From NCBI GenBank assembly GCA_007833815.1, contig CP033464.1, positions 4,892,001 through 4,956,000 of the forward strand: a DNA stretch of 64,000 nucleotides, in the 5' to 3' direction. Position numbers and translations under genes: made by a program. Positions within the stretch are counted from its first letter, which is position 1; each line of letters starts with the position of its first letter. Positions 55,751 to 64,000 of the stretch are shown in pieces. The notes beneath the pieces were generated by a model that worked only from the letters and a program-made list of their open reading frames with translations, did no database searches and was not told where the DNA came from. This stretch comes from Brevibacillus laterosporus (GTDB lineage: Bacteria > Bacillota > Bacilli > Brevibacillales > Brevibacillaceae).

Positions 55751-56872
55751 TTAGGCTTGATACATACTACCATCCCAGGTATAGTGAGCCAGAATGTCTG
55801 TATCGATCTCTATACCAAGTCCCACTCCTGTTGGCAACGTAACAGTTCCTTGCTGTGCTGAGAGAGGAATCAACTGGGTAAAGGGATTCTCCATAACGTC
55901 CCACTCAACAGGTTCTATTTCATCCCCTGTCATCTTGCTCCATGCAGGTAGACAGGCTTGCCCAAACAATGCATACAGCCGTGTTAAGGCACCGTCAAAT
56001 ACATGTGGAGAGACACGATAACCAAAACTACGCACGGTTAGCAACGTATGACGATACCCATCTATTCCATCCTCATGCATAGGATCAGGCTGGGCAATGT
56101 CAATCGCTCCGATCTGACACAGGCTGTGAAAAGCCTTTACATTTAGGATGTTTTCTCCACCAGCTAATGGAATAGATAGCTTAGCCCGTAATAAAACATA
56201 ATCATGTAAGCGGTCCATCGGCATAGGTTCCTCTAGCCACAACAGATTACTCCATTCTGAAAATAGTTGTTGCCATGCTCCTACACCAGCCACGTCATAG
56301 CTCTGATTTGCATCCAAGGCAAAAGACATTTGTGAGCCAAGCGTTGCCATTAAGAGATTTACATGAGCTTGGTCCTCCTTAATAGTCCTACCACCAATTT
56401 TAACTTTTGCCATTTGAAACCCACTAAGTAAGGCCTGTTCTACTTGCTCACAAGATTGTTGTTCCCAGTTAGGCGTATCACGATACGATTGAAAGGAAGC
56501 ATAGACAGGTATCGTATCTCGCCACATCCCTCCATATAGATCGCATACCGACAGCCCCCCACTCTTACTCACAATCTCCGTCAAAGCCATACTAACGGCG
56601 GCAGCAGCTCGTTGATGCCACTTTTTCACGACCGTAACCAGTTTGCTTCGATCCGTTGCCTGCTTGCCAATCAAGTAAGGAATGATTCGTTTTCGAAAGC
56701 CTATTTCAAGCGTCGGTAGCCAATCAATACATTCTCCCCAGCCTTCCAGCCCAGAGCGTGTCACGATTTTAATCATGTAACAGGAACGATACTTTTTATA
56801 GCCATTAGCATCCCCATAAGGTTCACGTAACCTGTGCAGGCAGGGGTATGTCTCGACCCGTTCAATAATCAA
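55751..56872 (-). CDS. Enolase-superfamily enzyme (mandelate racemase/muconate lactonizing-like)
   Basis: The 373-residue protein has the family active-site pattern KVKIGG (K-x-K, about residue 165), ALDANQSY (metal Asp), LEEP (metal Glu) and GGEN (metal Glu), plus a C-terminal DP. The substrate cannot be named; dipeptide epimerase or acid-sugar dehydratase are candidates. The start is a TTG with GGAGG seven bases upstream. It lies between the yteA-like gene and the MFS transporter, possibly a transport-plus-enzyme pair. Confidence 0.8.
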   Translation of the reverse strand: MIIERVETYPCLHRLREPYGDANGYKKYRSCYMIKIVTRSGLEGWGECIDWLPTLEIGFRKRIIPYLIGKQATDRSKLVTVVKKWHQRAAAAVSMALTEIVSKSGGLSVCDLYGGMWRDTIPVYASFQSYRDTPNWEQQSCEQVEQALLSGFQMAKVKIGGRTIKEDQAHVNLLMATLGSQMSFALDANQSYDVAGVGAWQQLFSEWSNLLWLEEPMPMDRLHDYVLLRAKLSIPLAGGENILNVKAFHSLCQIGAIDIAQPDPMHEDGIDGYRHTLLTVRSFGYRVSPHVFDGALTRLYALFGQACLPAWSKMTGDEIEPVEWDVMENPFTQLIPLSAQQGTVTLPTGVGLGIEIDTDILAHYTWDGSMYQA

Positions 56873-56887
56873 CAGAATACCTCCATA

Positions 56888-57658
56888 TTATAAGTTGCTA
56901 AGATCGTCATCCGCTTCCTGCTTGGCCAAATCATCCAAGTACTGCTCATATGACATAATTAGACCCTTTCCCTCGTTTTGGGCCATGTACTTATCATACG
57001 TGTGGCTCCGCATAAAATGAACGCTGTCCGGTCCTTGGTAGCCGTACATATCAGTGTAACCAATTTGCTCCACAGCTTCTACATAGCCCTCTGCTTCGTC
57101 TGACTCAATATACATATGGTTGTAGTCTGTTTTATCGGAGTCTTGAAAAGAAAATGGTGTACTGGAGGTTCCCCACGATTCTACAATTTGCCATGCATCT
57201 TCCCCGTCAAAGAAATTCGTATCTTTTTCATCCATCGAAGTTCGCCCAAAGGCTGGCTTCAAAAATTGTTCCTCAATAGGACGCTGATTGTTAACAACAG
57301 GAGCTGGAGCATGTTCTTTGCACGTCAGCGCTTGTGGCAATGCTTCTAATCTCTCCGTTGGAATTTCTTTTCCACAGACAGTACAAATCCCATACGTACC
57401 CGCATTCATGCGCTCTAGTGCTTGATCTATCTCGTTTAATGTTTCACGATCCAGTTGGTACAACGCAATATCTTTTTCCCGCTCAAACAATTCAGAAGCA
57501 ACATCTGCAGGATGATTATCATATGTGGAAAGTTCAGAGGTAGCTTGACCCATAGCACTTTTCATTCCATAGTGATCGTTCTCCTCCAAACGCTTCATTA
57601 TGCTCTCTTTCTCATCAAGGAGTCTTTCCTTTACATGAGCCAGCATCTGTTTATCCAT
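56888..57658 (-). CDS. yteA: YteA-like TraR/DksA zinc-finger protein
   Basis: The 256-residue protein has an N-terminal helical part (DKQMLAHVKERLLDEKESIM), the block DNHPADVASELFEREKDIAL and a DksA/TraR-type zinc finger (YGICTVCGKEIPTERLEALP followed by TCKEH, in which Cys-His replaces the usual second CxxC). It resembles B. subtilis YteA, a sporulation-associated protein. The start MDKQML follows AAGGATGG; a longer open frame exists. Confidence 0.85.
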   Translation of the reverse strand: MDKQMLAHVKERLLDEKESIMKRLEENDHYGMKSAMGQATSELSTYDNHPADVASELFEREKDIALYQLDRETLNEIDQALERMNAGTYGICTVCGKEIPTERLEALPQALTCKEHAPAPVVNNQRPIEEQFLKPAFGRTSMDEKDTNFFDGEDAWQIVESWGTSSTPFSFQDSDKTDYNHMYIESDEAEGYVEAVEQIGYTDMYGYQGPDSVHFMRSHTYDKYMAQNEGKGLIMSYEQYLDDLAKQEADDDLSNL

Positions 57659-57718
57659 CTGGGCACCATCCTTACTTAAAAATGTAGAGCTCTCTCGTTT
57701 TGGTAGTATGCCCGACAA

Positions 57719-57768
57719 AAAAACGTTCTTACTAGGGAATTTTTTTCCCTGATAAGAACGTTCTTTGT
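57719..57768 (-). terminator. Bidirectional terminator between ileS and yteA
   Basis: A long inverted repeat, AACGTTCTTA...TAAGAACGTT with inner AGGGAA/TTCCCT, ends in seven T on the minus strand and a T-rich sequence on the plus strand. Confidence 0.85.
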
Positions 57769-57815
57769 AAAACGAATGAAATTGGTGCCCAATATACTAA
57801 TCGATACTTATAGTT

Positions 57816-60602
57816 TTATTCGGTTACATGTGAAAAATGTTCATCAACAATCGTTGCACAACGCTCGCATGTAGATGGGTGTGATGCCACTTTCCCTACA
57901 TCTTCCTTCACGACACGGCAACGTTCACACTTCTCGCCTTCAGCCGCAAGTACAACTACAGAAATACCTTCTAGTTTAGTACCTTCCGCAGGGGCTTCTG
58001 TACCAGCTTCATGCATTTCAATATCTGCCACGATGAATAGATCTGCCAAGAACTCCATATTCATAAGTGTTTGGTAAACCTCTGCTGTGTGTGGATATAG
58101 AACCAATCTAGCATCAACGGAATTACCAAATACTTTGTTACGGCGTGCTTCTTCCATTGCTTTTAACACTTCATCGCGCACTTCTAAGAAAGCTGTCCAT
58201 TTTGCTTGCTCTTCTGCACTGAACAAATGTTGTTCATTTACTTCCGGCATATCGGTAAGCTGTACACTCGCCTCGCTTACGCCTGGGATGTAACGCCATA
58301 CCTCATCTGTTGTATGCGGGATGATTGGAGACAACAATTTCACTAGATTAAGCAAGATATCATACATAACCGTTTGTGCTGCACGACGCTCTTCATTATT
58401 TGGTGCTTCTACATATAAACGATCTTTGGAGATGTCCATGTAGAAAGAAGAAAGCTCAATGGTGCAGAAGTTATGCACAGTTTGATATACAGTATGGAAT
58501 TGATATTCATCATATGCTTTGCGTGTACGTTTTACCATCTCTGCCGCCTTTGCCAACATAAAGCGATCTAGCTCAGGCAAGCGATCGTATTCTACGCGAT
58601 CTTTAGCTGGATCAAAGCCATCCAGGTTACCAAGCAAGAAACGGAATGTATTGCGGATTTTACGATATACTTCTGCATTCTGTGCAAGAATCGCATCAGA
58701 AATCCGGTGGTCTGATTGATAGTCAACAGAAGAAACCCACAGACGTAAAATATCAGCTCCTAGCTTGTCTGTTACTTCTTTTGGCACAATCGTATTACCA
58801 AGTGATTTGGACATCTTACGTCCTTCACCATCCAATGTGAAACCATGGCTCAAGATGCTTTTATATGGCGCTTGACCATGAACAGCTACCGAGGTAGATA
58901 AAGAGGAGTTGAACCAACCACGATATTGGTCAGATCCCTCTAAATACAGATCAGCAGGCCAGCTTAGATTATCACGTTGACGCAATACTGCCTCATGTGA
59001 GGAACCCGAATCAAACCAAACGTCCATGATATCTGTTTCTTTACGGAAATCGTTGCAACCGCAAGCGCAAGTCAATCCTTCTGGAATTAATTCAGACGCT
59101 TCACGAGCAAACCACACGCCAGAACCTTCTTTAGCAAACAAGTTAGCGATATGATCAATGGTTTGTTCATTGATGATCGGTTCGTTGCACGCTTTGCAGA
59201 AGAAGATTGGAATTGGTACACCCCAAACACGCTGACGAGAAATGCACCAATCATTACGATCTGCCACCATGTTAGCAAGACGAGTCTCGCCCCAATGTGG
59301 AGTCCATTTCACATCTTTAATGGCTTGTAGCATTTGGCTACGGAAACCTTCCACAGACGCAAACCATTGCTCTGTCGCACGGAAAATAATTGGCTTTTTC
59401 GTACGCCAGTCATGCGGATAGGAGTGAGTGATAAAGCTTAATTTCAGCAAAGCGCCGTTTTCTTTCAGTTTTTCAGATACCACTTTGTTGGCATCTTCAT
59501 AGAACAACCCTTCAAAGCCCGGTGCTTCTTTCGTCAGTTTCCCTTCATGATCCACTGGGCACAGCACTTCGATATTGTATTTTTTAGCAACGTTAAAGTC
59601 ATCTTCCCCGTGTCCTGGAGCAGTATGAACACAACCCGTACCAGCGTCTAATGTGACGTGATCACCCAAAATTACTGGGGAAATACGATCATAGAATGGA
59701 TGTTGTGTCTCAATTCCTTCTAAGTCAGAGCCTTTGAAGGTTTGAACGGTTTCTACTTGCTCCCAACCAATTTCTTTGGTTACGGATTCCACTAGACCAG
59801 AAGCCACTAAATATTTATTCCCATCTGCAACCACTACACTGTATTCCAATTCAGGATTTAGCGAGATTGCCATGTTAGCTGGAATGGTCCAAGGAGTAGT
59901 TGTCCAAATGATAACACCTGTGTCTTGATCTAGCTTGCCCTTTCCATCCTTCACCATGAAACGCACATAGATAGAGGCAGAACGCTTGTCGTAGTATTCA
60001 ATTTCTGCATCGGCTAATGCAGTTTCAGAAGATGGAGACCAATATACACAACGCAGACCTTTGTAAATATAGCCTTTCGTTGCCATGGCACCAAACACAC
60101 GGATTTGCGCTGCTTCATATTCAGGTTGCAGAGTTACGTAAGGATTTTCCCAATCTGCGCGAACACCCAAACGTTTAAATTGTTCACGTTGTTTTTCTAC
60201 ATAGCTCCACGCATATTCTTCACAACGTTTGCGGAAGTCGTTTACTTCGATGTTACGACGATCTAATTTTTGTGCATTTACGATTGCTTGCTCAATTGGT
60301 AGACCATGTGTATCCCAGCCTGGAACATACGGTGCGTAAAAACCAGACATGGATTTGTAGCGAACGATAAAGTCTTTTAACGTTTTATTTAAAGAATGAC
60401 CAATATGGATATCTCCGTTCGCGTAAGGAGGGCCATCATGTAGAATAAAGCTTGGGCGGTCCTTCGTACGCTCCAAAACTAGTTTATAGATGTCCATTTC
60501 TTCCCATCTTGCTTCTACCTCAGGTTCACGTACGGGCAAATTTCCACGCATAGGAAATTCTGTTTTTGGCAGGTTAAGCGTTTTTCCATAATCGATACTC
60601 AT
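57816..60602 (-). CDS. ileS: Isoleucyl-tRNA synthetase
   Basis: Charges tRNA-Ile. The 928-residue class I synthetase has HIGH-type [19 protein letters not shown] (about residues 53-71), the KMSKS loop in [10 protein letters not shown] and a C-terminal zinc site ([17 protein letters not shown]). It is controlled by the T-box leader upstream. Confidence 0.97.
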   Translation of the reverse strand: MSIDYGKTLNLPKTEFPMRGNLPVREPEVEARWEEMDIYKLVLERTKDRPSFILHDGPPYANGDIHIGHSLNKTLKDFIVRYKSMSGFYAPYVPGWDTHGLPIEQAIVNAQKLDRRNIEVNDFRKRCEEYAWSYVEKQREQFKRLGVRADWENPYVTLQPEYEAAQIRVFGAMATKGYIYKGLRCVYWSPSSETALADAEIEYYDKRSASIYVRFMVKDGKGKLDQDTGVIIWTTTPWTIPANMAISLNPELEYSVVVADGNKYLVASGLVESVTKEIGWEQVETVQTFKGSDLEGIETQHPFYDRISPVILGDHVTLDAGTGCVHTAPGHGEDDFNVAKKYNIEVLCPVDHEGKLTKEAPGFEGLFYEDANKVVSEKLKENGALLKLSFITHSYPHDWRTKKPIIFRATEQWFASVEGFRSQMLQAIKDVKWTPHWGETRLANMVADRNDWCISRQRVWGVPIPIFFCKACNEPIINEQTIDHIANLFAKEGSGVWFAREASELIPEGLTCACGCNDFRKETDIMDVWFDSGSSHEAVLRQRDNLSWPADLYLEGSDQYRGWFNSSLSTSVAVHGQAPYKSILSHGFTLDGEGRKMSKSLGNTIVPKEVTDKLGADILRLWVSSVDYQSDHRISDAILAQNAEVYRKIRNTFRFLLGNLDGFDPAKDRVEYDRLPELDRFMLAKAAEMVKRTRKAYDEYQFHTVYQTVHNFCTIELSSFYMDISKDRLYVEAPNNEERRAAQTVMYDILLNLVKLLSPIIPHTTDEVWRYIPGVSEASVQLTDMPEVNEQHLFSAEEQAKWTAFLEVRDEVLKAMEEARRNKVFGNSVDARLVLYPHTAEVYQTLMNMEFLADLFIVADIEMHEAGTEAPAEGTKLEGISVVVLAAEGEKCERCRVVKEDVGKVASHPSTCERCATIVDEHFSHVTE

Positions 60603-60689
60603 CTGTATTCACTCCTTGATTATAGTTACGATACCAGTCTTATTGCCGGGTGATTACAGGCCCATTAGCATGTATAGCTATTTTTACTC

Positions 60690-60990
60690 AACAAAAAAAG
60701 CCTTTCTAATCCCCGTAGGGACGAGAAAAGCTTCCCGTGGTACCACCCTAATAAACATGATTTGGCAAAATGTCTAAGCCTTTTCATGTCCACTCATTCA
60801 TTCGTAACGTGAATGTAACGCTCACCTAGTCGCATCATTTATGATGCTTTCAGATATGAACTCCTGGGTGATCTTCAAGGGTCAACTCCGTCCAAGCTTT
60901 CACCACCCGCTTGGCTCTCTGTTACGGATTACTTACACCTTTACTTTCCCAATCATCGTTGTTCGTTATATGGGTAAAAACTGAATAAAA
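60690..60990 (-). promoter_or_regulatory. T-box leader of ileS
   Basis: On the minus strand the T-box sequence AGGGTGGTACCACG lies at 60749-60736, followed by a terminator (AAGCTTTTCTCG... pairing with AGAAAGGCTT, 60733-60699) and seven T. The upstream stem I region includes GAGAGCCAAGCGGGTGGTG. Two ATC triplets could be the isoleucine specifier; I favour 60855-60853 (CATATCTGAA). Confidence 0.93.
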
Positions 60991-61047
60991 ACTTGGTATA
61001 CATTATAATTCCATCTTTAACAGAACGTCAATGCTTTATTCCTTTGG

Positions 61048-61530
61048 TTACCCTTCATAAGAAGAATCCATTTTTTGTAAATCGTCCCAATCGCCGTTCT
61101 CCAGCATTTCCAATTGTGCTTCGAGCAACGTGCGAAAACGCATGCGATAGACGGAAGCACGTTTTTTCAGCTCTTCAATCTCAATAGCTACCTTACGTGA
61201 TTTAGCCAAGGCTTCATTGATAATTCGATCCGCGTTCTTTTCAGCTTCTTTTAAAATCAACTGCGATTCTTTACGCGCGTTGGTTCTCACTTCTTCTGCG
61301 GTTTCTTGAGCAACTAGGATTGATTTACTCAAATTTTCTTCTAAGTTCTTATAATGGTCCAAACGCTCAGTTAACAGCGACATGCGCTCTTCAACTTCCC
61401 TTTTTTCCTTGATCATAAGCTCGAAGTCTTTAATGATTTGGTCCAAGAACTCATTGACTTCATCCACATTATAACCGCGGAAACCGGAACTAAATTCCTT
61501 ATTATGTATATCAAGAGGCGTTAATGGCAT
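61048..61530 (-). CDS. divIVA: Cell-pole/septum coiled-coil protein DivIVA
   Basis: Curvature-sensing membrane-binding protein. The 160-residue protein has the conserved lipid-binding start LTPLDIHNKEFSSGFRGYN with FSSGFRGY, then a long coiled coil (DEVNEFLDQIIKDFE...). It is at the left end of the ylmDEFGH division cluster. Confidence 0.95.
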   Translation of the reverse strand: MPLTPLDIHNKEFSSGFRGYNVDEVNEFLDQIIKDFELMIKEKREVEERMSLLTERLDHYKNLEENLSKSILVAQETAEEVRTNARKESQLILKEAEKNADRIINEALAKSRKVAIEIEELKKRASVYRMRFRTLLEAQLEMLENGDWDDLQKMDSSYEG

Positions 61531-61635
61531 AGACAGTTCCTCACTTTCCCCGTTTTCTTATGTTGGCAAGTTACCCCATACTTTCGACAGTTTCTATAAA
61601 AAATCCTGCCACACTTCGGGAAAAAATGCGAGTAA

Positions 61636-62409
61636 TCACGTAAATATAAAGGCGGTCAGACGTAAGCGCCCACTCTTAGTTGGTCCAGTTACCTCAGTAA
61701 TTTCAAATCTCCCGAAGCCACCAAGCGAGATCATATCACCTTGATTAATACTATGCGAGGGGTCTTCAACTACCTTATGATTCACTTTGCATTTCCCAGC
61801 ACGAATAGGAAGCAACGCCTTAGCTCGTGAAAGGTTACATACCTCTCCAATAATAGCATCAAGCCTGGCAGAGAGCACAGTGAAGCTTTTGTTTTTCCCC
61901 TTTTTCTCGGATGCTTTGACATCCGTTAAAGGTAACTCTTGTAAGCTAACTGGAATGCGATGAATGTGAGTAACCTGCATACGAACAAAATCAGCCACTT
62001 CTTCGGCTACAACCGTTTGACATGTTTCTCCGTTAAGCAAAATATCACCGAATTTTTCCCGTTTTATGCCTACATGTAACAATGCGCCCATTACATCCCG
62101 ATGCTCCAGTGCAACAAAACGCTGGTTACCCGTAATTTCAAACAAACACAAGCGAAAATTGGCATCCTCAGGTACGATATAGGCGGGATGCAACAAAACG
62201 CGCACCCTCTCTGCCTCATCATATCCACCGGAAGCCGATACTTTGACGTCCTGGACTTGTGATGTAAGACTTTGTAAGATAAAAAGTTGGCGTGGATCAA
62301 GAAAATCCGTTAAGCGTGTGATCTGCCGCTCTTCTACTAGCCTTAGCATTTCCAGCGCCCGTTCTACGAAAGGATATTCTTCTTTTTTAAAATGATGGTA
62401 AATACTCAT
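61636..62409 (-). CDS. ylmH: S4-domain RNA-binding protein YlmH
   Basis: The 257-residue protein ends in an S4 domain (RLDAIIGEVCNLSRAKALLP then AGKCKVNHKVVEDPS). YlmH is linked to ribosome quality control in B. subtilis, which also involves RqcH, encoded elsewhere in this window. It sits between ylmG and divIVA. Confidence 0.94.
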   Translation of the reverse strand: MSIYHHFKKEEYPFVERALEMLRLVEERQITRLTDFLDPRQLFILQSLTSQVQDVKVSASGGYDEAERVRVLLHPAYIVPEDANFRLCLFEITGNQRFVALEHRDVMGALLHVGIKREKFGDILLNGETCQTVVAEEVADFVRMQVTHIHRIPVSLQELPLTDVKASEKKGKNKSFTVLSARLDAIIGEVCNLSRAKALLPIRAGKCKVNHKVVEDPSHSINQGDMISLGGFGRFEITEVTGPTKSGRLRLTAFIFT

Positions 62410-62427
62410 CTGCTCATCGCTCTTTTC

Positions 62428-62691
62428 TTACAGGAACCTACTCAACAGAGAAAATAATCCCTCTCTAGCAAAATACAACGCAAGCATAGCAACCATCGGG
62501 GACAAGTCAATAAAGCCAAGAGGCGGAATGAACCGGCGGAAAATAGATAGATATGGCTCTACCAATCGTTCCAACAATTGACCAATTGACGTTTCCCTCA
62601 TTTGTGGCACCCATGACATAAAGACATAGGCAATTACCATGTAAAAATAGATTTGAAACGCAAAGTTAATAATTGCACCCAATATATACAT
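62428..62691 (-). CDS. ylmG: YggT-family membrane protein YlmG
   Basis: The 87-residue protein has two hydrophobic segments and the YggT signature RFIPPLGFIDLSPMVAML. It is placed between sepF and ylmH as in Bacillus; involved in membrane or nucleoid organisation near division sites in relatives. Confidence 0.93.
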   Translation of the reverse strand: MYILGAIINFAFQIYFYMVIAYVFMSWVPQMRETSIGQLLERLVEPYLSIFRRFIPPLGFIDLSPMVAMLALYFAREGLFSLLSRFL

Positions 62692-62716
62692 TTATTCACC
62701 CCAGTAACTTGATGTC

Positions 62717-63145
62717 TTACTCTTCTACTATGACGCTTGAAATGGTTCCCTGAATATCCACATGATCAGGCGTGCAAACAAAAATTTGTTCCCCTACCTT
62801 CTGGATGTCTCCATTCAGGGCATATACCGTTCCACTGAGGAAATCAATAATGCGTTTTGCCTGATCGTTCTCCACACGCTGCAAATTAACTACAACAGGT
62901 CGTCTATTACGCAAGCTGTCTGCAATATCCTGCGCATCGCTATAATGGCGTGGCTCAAATAGCATGAGTCTAATACCTTCACGATCTCTAGCCGCATGCA
63001 GGCTCACCACATTACTTCCAGCTGATGCTCTTTGCCCATTCTTCTTAGGAGGAGCTTCCTGATCACGATCTTCTTCCACATACTCTTCCACATACTCTTC
63101 ATTTTCCAGACCAAAAAAATTCATTAGTTTATTCATGACTCCCAA
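62717..63145 (-). CDS. sepF: Cell division protein SepF
   Basis: FtsZ-binding membrane anchor of the Z-ring. The 142-residue protein has an N-terminal amphipathic helix (MNKLMNFFGL), an acidic linker and the SepF domain (MLFEPRHYSDAQDIADSL, VVNLQRVENDQAKRIIDFL). I keep the TTG start at 63145, with AGGAGG seven bases upstream, rather than the ATG three codons later, which would be too far. Confidence 0.95.
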   Translation of the reverse strand: MGVMNKLMNFFGLENEEYVEEYVEEDRDQEAPPKKNGQRASAGSNVVSLHAARDREGIRLMLFEPRHYSDAQDIADSLRNRRPVVVNLQRVENDQAKRIIDFLSGTVYALNGDIQKVGEQIFVCTPDHVDIQGTISSVIVEE

Positions 63146-63185
63146 ATTCCTTCCTCCTCTCCGGACAAAAGCCGCTCTTATTCCG

Positions 63186-63890
63186 CTATTCCGGTTGCAC
63201 GAGCACGGAGCCTAGACGCACAAACGTGGCCCCTTCTTCGATAGCTATCTCAAAATCTCCTGACATGCCCATTGATAATTCCTGAACTGTCACACGAGGT
63301 AAGTTACATTCTTTGATCCGTTGTTGCCATTCGCGCAAACCACGAAACACATACCGAATCTCTTCAGGGTCTTCTGTTTGCGGTGCCATAGTCATTAATC
63401 CATCAATACTTATGTGTTCCATATTACTAATTTCTTTGACAAAAGCCAAGACATCATCCGGATGTAAACCAAATTTTGTTTCTTCTTGGGAGATATTTAT
63501 CTGTAGCAAGCAAGAAACGACAATTCCTAGCTTGCTAGCTCGTTTTTCAATTTCTTCGGCCATCGATAATCTGTCTAAGGAATGTATGTATGTAAAACGT
63601 CCCACTACATCTTTTACCTTGTTGGTTTGCAAATGACCGATGTAGTGCCAAACCGCCTTGTCTTTATACGCTTCGTATTTTGGAAGTGCATCTTGGATAC
63701 GATTTTCCCCAATGTGGGCAAGTCCAGCATCGATGATTTCCCCAATCGCAGGTGTATCTACATATTTCGTCACCGCTACCACTTTTACCTCTTCACGCTG
63801 ACGATTTGACCGCTCACAGGCTGCTGCTATTTTCTGTTCAATGTCAACCATACGCTGTTCAACTGTAGCTTTTGCTACCATTCTAGTCAT
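63186..63890 (-). CDS. ylmE: PLP-binding YggS/ProY-family protein YlmE
   Basis: Non-catalytic PLP-binding homeostasis protein. The 234-residue product has VVAVTKYVDTP (PLP Lys), HIGENRIQDAL and the end LSMGMSGDFEIAIEEGATFVRLG. The start at MTRMVAK is chosen because AAGGAG lies nine bases upstream; its ATG overlaps the pgeF TGA (ATGA). Confidence 0.94.
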   Translation of the reverse strand: MTRMVAKATVEQRMVDIEQKIAAACERSNRQREEVKVVAVTKYVDTPAIGEIIDAGLAHIGENRIQDALPKYEAYKDKAVWHYIGHLQTNKVKDVVGRFTYIHSLDRLSMAEEIEKRASKLGIVVSCLLQINISQEETKFGLHPDDVLAFVKEISNMEHISIDGLMTMAPQTEDPEEIRYVFRGLREWQQRIKECNLPRVTVQELSMGMSGDFEIAIEEGATFVRLGSVLVQPE

Positions 63891-64000
63891 GTTGTTTGCT
63901 CCTTCCACCCAATAAATGAAGCCATTCTACCTGCTTTTCCCTGATCCTTTCGATGAGAAAAGAATAAATCGTTACGACAACTTGTGCAATAATGAGTCGT
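63887..64000 (-). CDS. pgeF: Purine nucleoside phosphorylase/polyphenol oxidase family protein PgeF (YlmD), C-terminal end only
   Basis: I read 37 codons in frame from the right edge to a TGA at 63887: HYCTSCRNDLFFSHRKDQG then RMASFIG. This matches the conserved C-terminus of YlmD/YfiH (CTYxxExLFFSHRRDxGxTGRMxxxI). The rest lies beyond the window. Confidence 0.85.
   Translation of the reverse strand, partial: TTHYCTSCRNDLFFSHRKDQGKAGRMASFIGWKEQTT

Noticed and set aside
60603-61047. Possible extra gene between ileS and divIVA
   Set aside because: The region is accounted for by the T-box leader and a short AT-rich spacer; the small plus-strand frame there has no ribosome-binding site.

Overview
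The window reads as a low-to-moderate GC, spore-forming Bacillales chromosome. Protein sequences and gene order resemble Brevibacillus most closely; that genus call is inference from general similarity, not a search. The evidence for the group is the Bacillus-type gene order, PyrR attenuation, T-box, S-box and lysine leaders, and TxpA-like and YjzC-like small proteins. Nearly everything is on the minus strand, so the biological order runs from the right edge to the left edge.

Right edge (about 57-64 kb): the division cluster pgeF-ylmE-sepF-ylmG-ylmH-divIVA is followed by T-box-controlled ileS and a yteA-like zinc-finger gene. Next come an enolase-superfamily (epimerase-like) gene and an MFS pump with a long charged tail. 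An opp-type peptide ABC operon (oppB-C-D-F-A) lies behind a SAM (S-box) riboswitch, and downstream of it are a small membrane protein, a metal amidohydrolase and an M20 amidase.

The stretch from about 33 to 45 kb is accessory. It holds an aadK-like aminoglycoside adenylyltransferase and two near-identical 380-bp elements with IS200/IS605-type ends and an omegaRNA-like core but no transposase or TnpB. It also holds a previously hidden 27-residue holin-like type I toxin with a convergent antisense RNA gene, a YtkD-like NUDIX hydrolase, a frame-shifted thioredoxin-reductase-like flavoprotein, topB, a DUF418 membrane protein, a lysine-riboswitch-controlled lysine permease and a DUF4912 protein. 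Further left come a phosphohexomutase and a YrzF-like kinase.

From about 31.5 to 19.6 kb is lspA-rluD followed by the pyrimidine operon pyrR-pyrP-pyrB-pyrC-carA-carB-pyrF-pyrE. It has two PyrR attenuators (Bacillus subtilis has three) and lacks pyrK and pyrD. Between 12.2 and 19.5 kb is a patch of mostly plus-strand genes: rqcH, a Q/N-rich small protein, a candidate 6S-like RNA, a Cys/His-rich protein, a YjzC-like protein, a sigma-region-1.1-like acidic protein, a DUF309 protein, a CPBP protease, an MFS pump and a CcdC-like protein. The left 12 kb is the conserved yicC-remA-gmk-rpoZ-coaBC-priA-def-fmt-rsmB-rlmN-stp-prkC run, cut by the window edge inside prkC.
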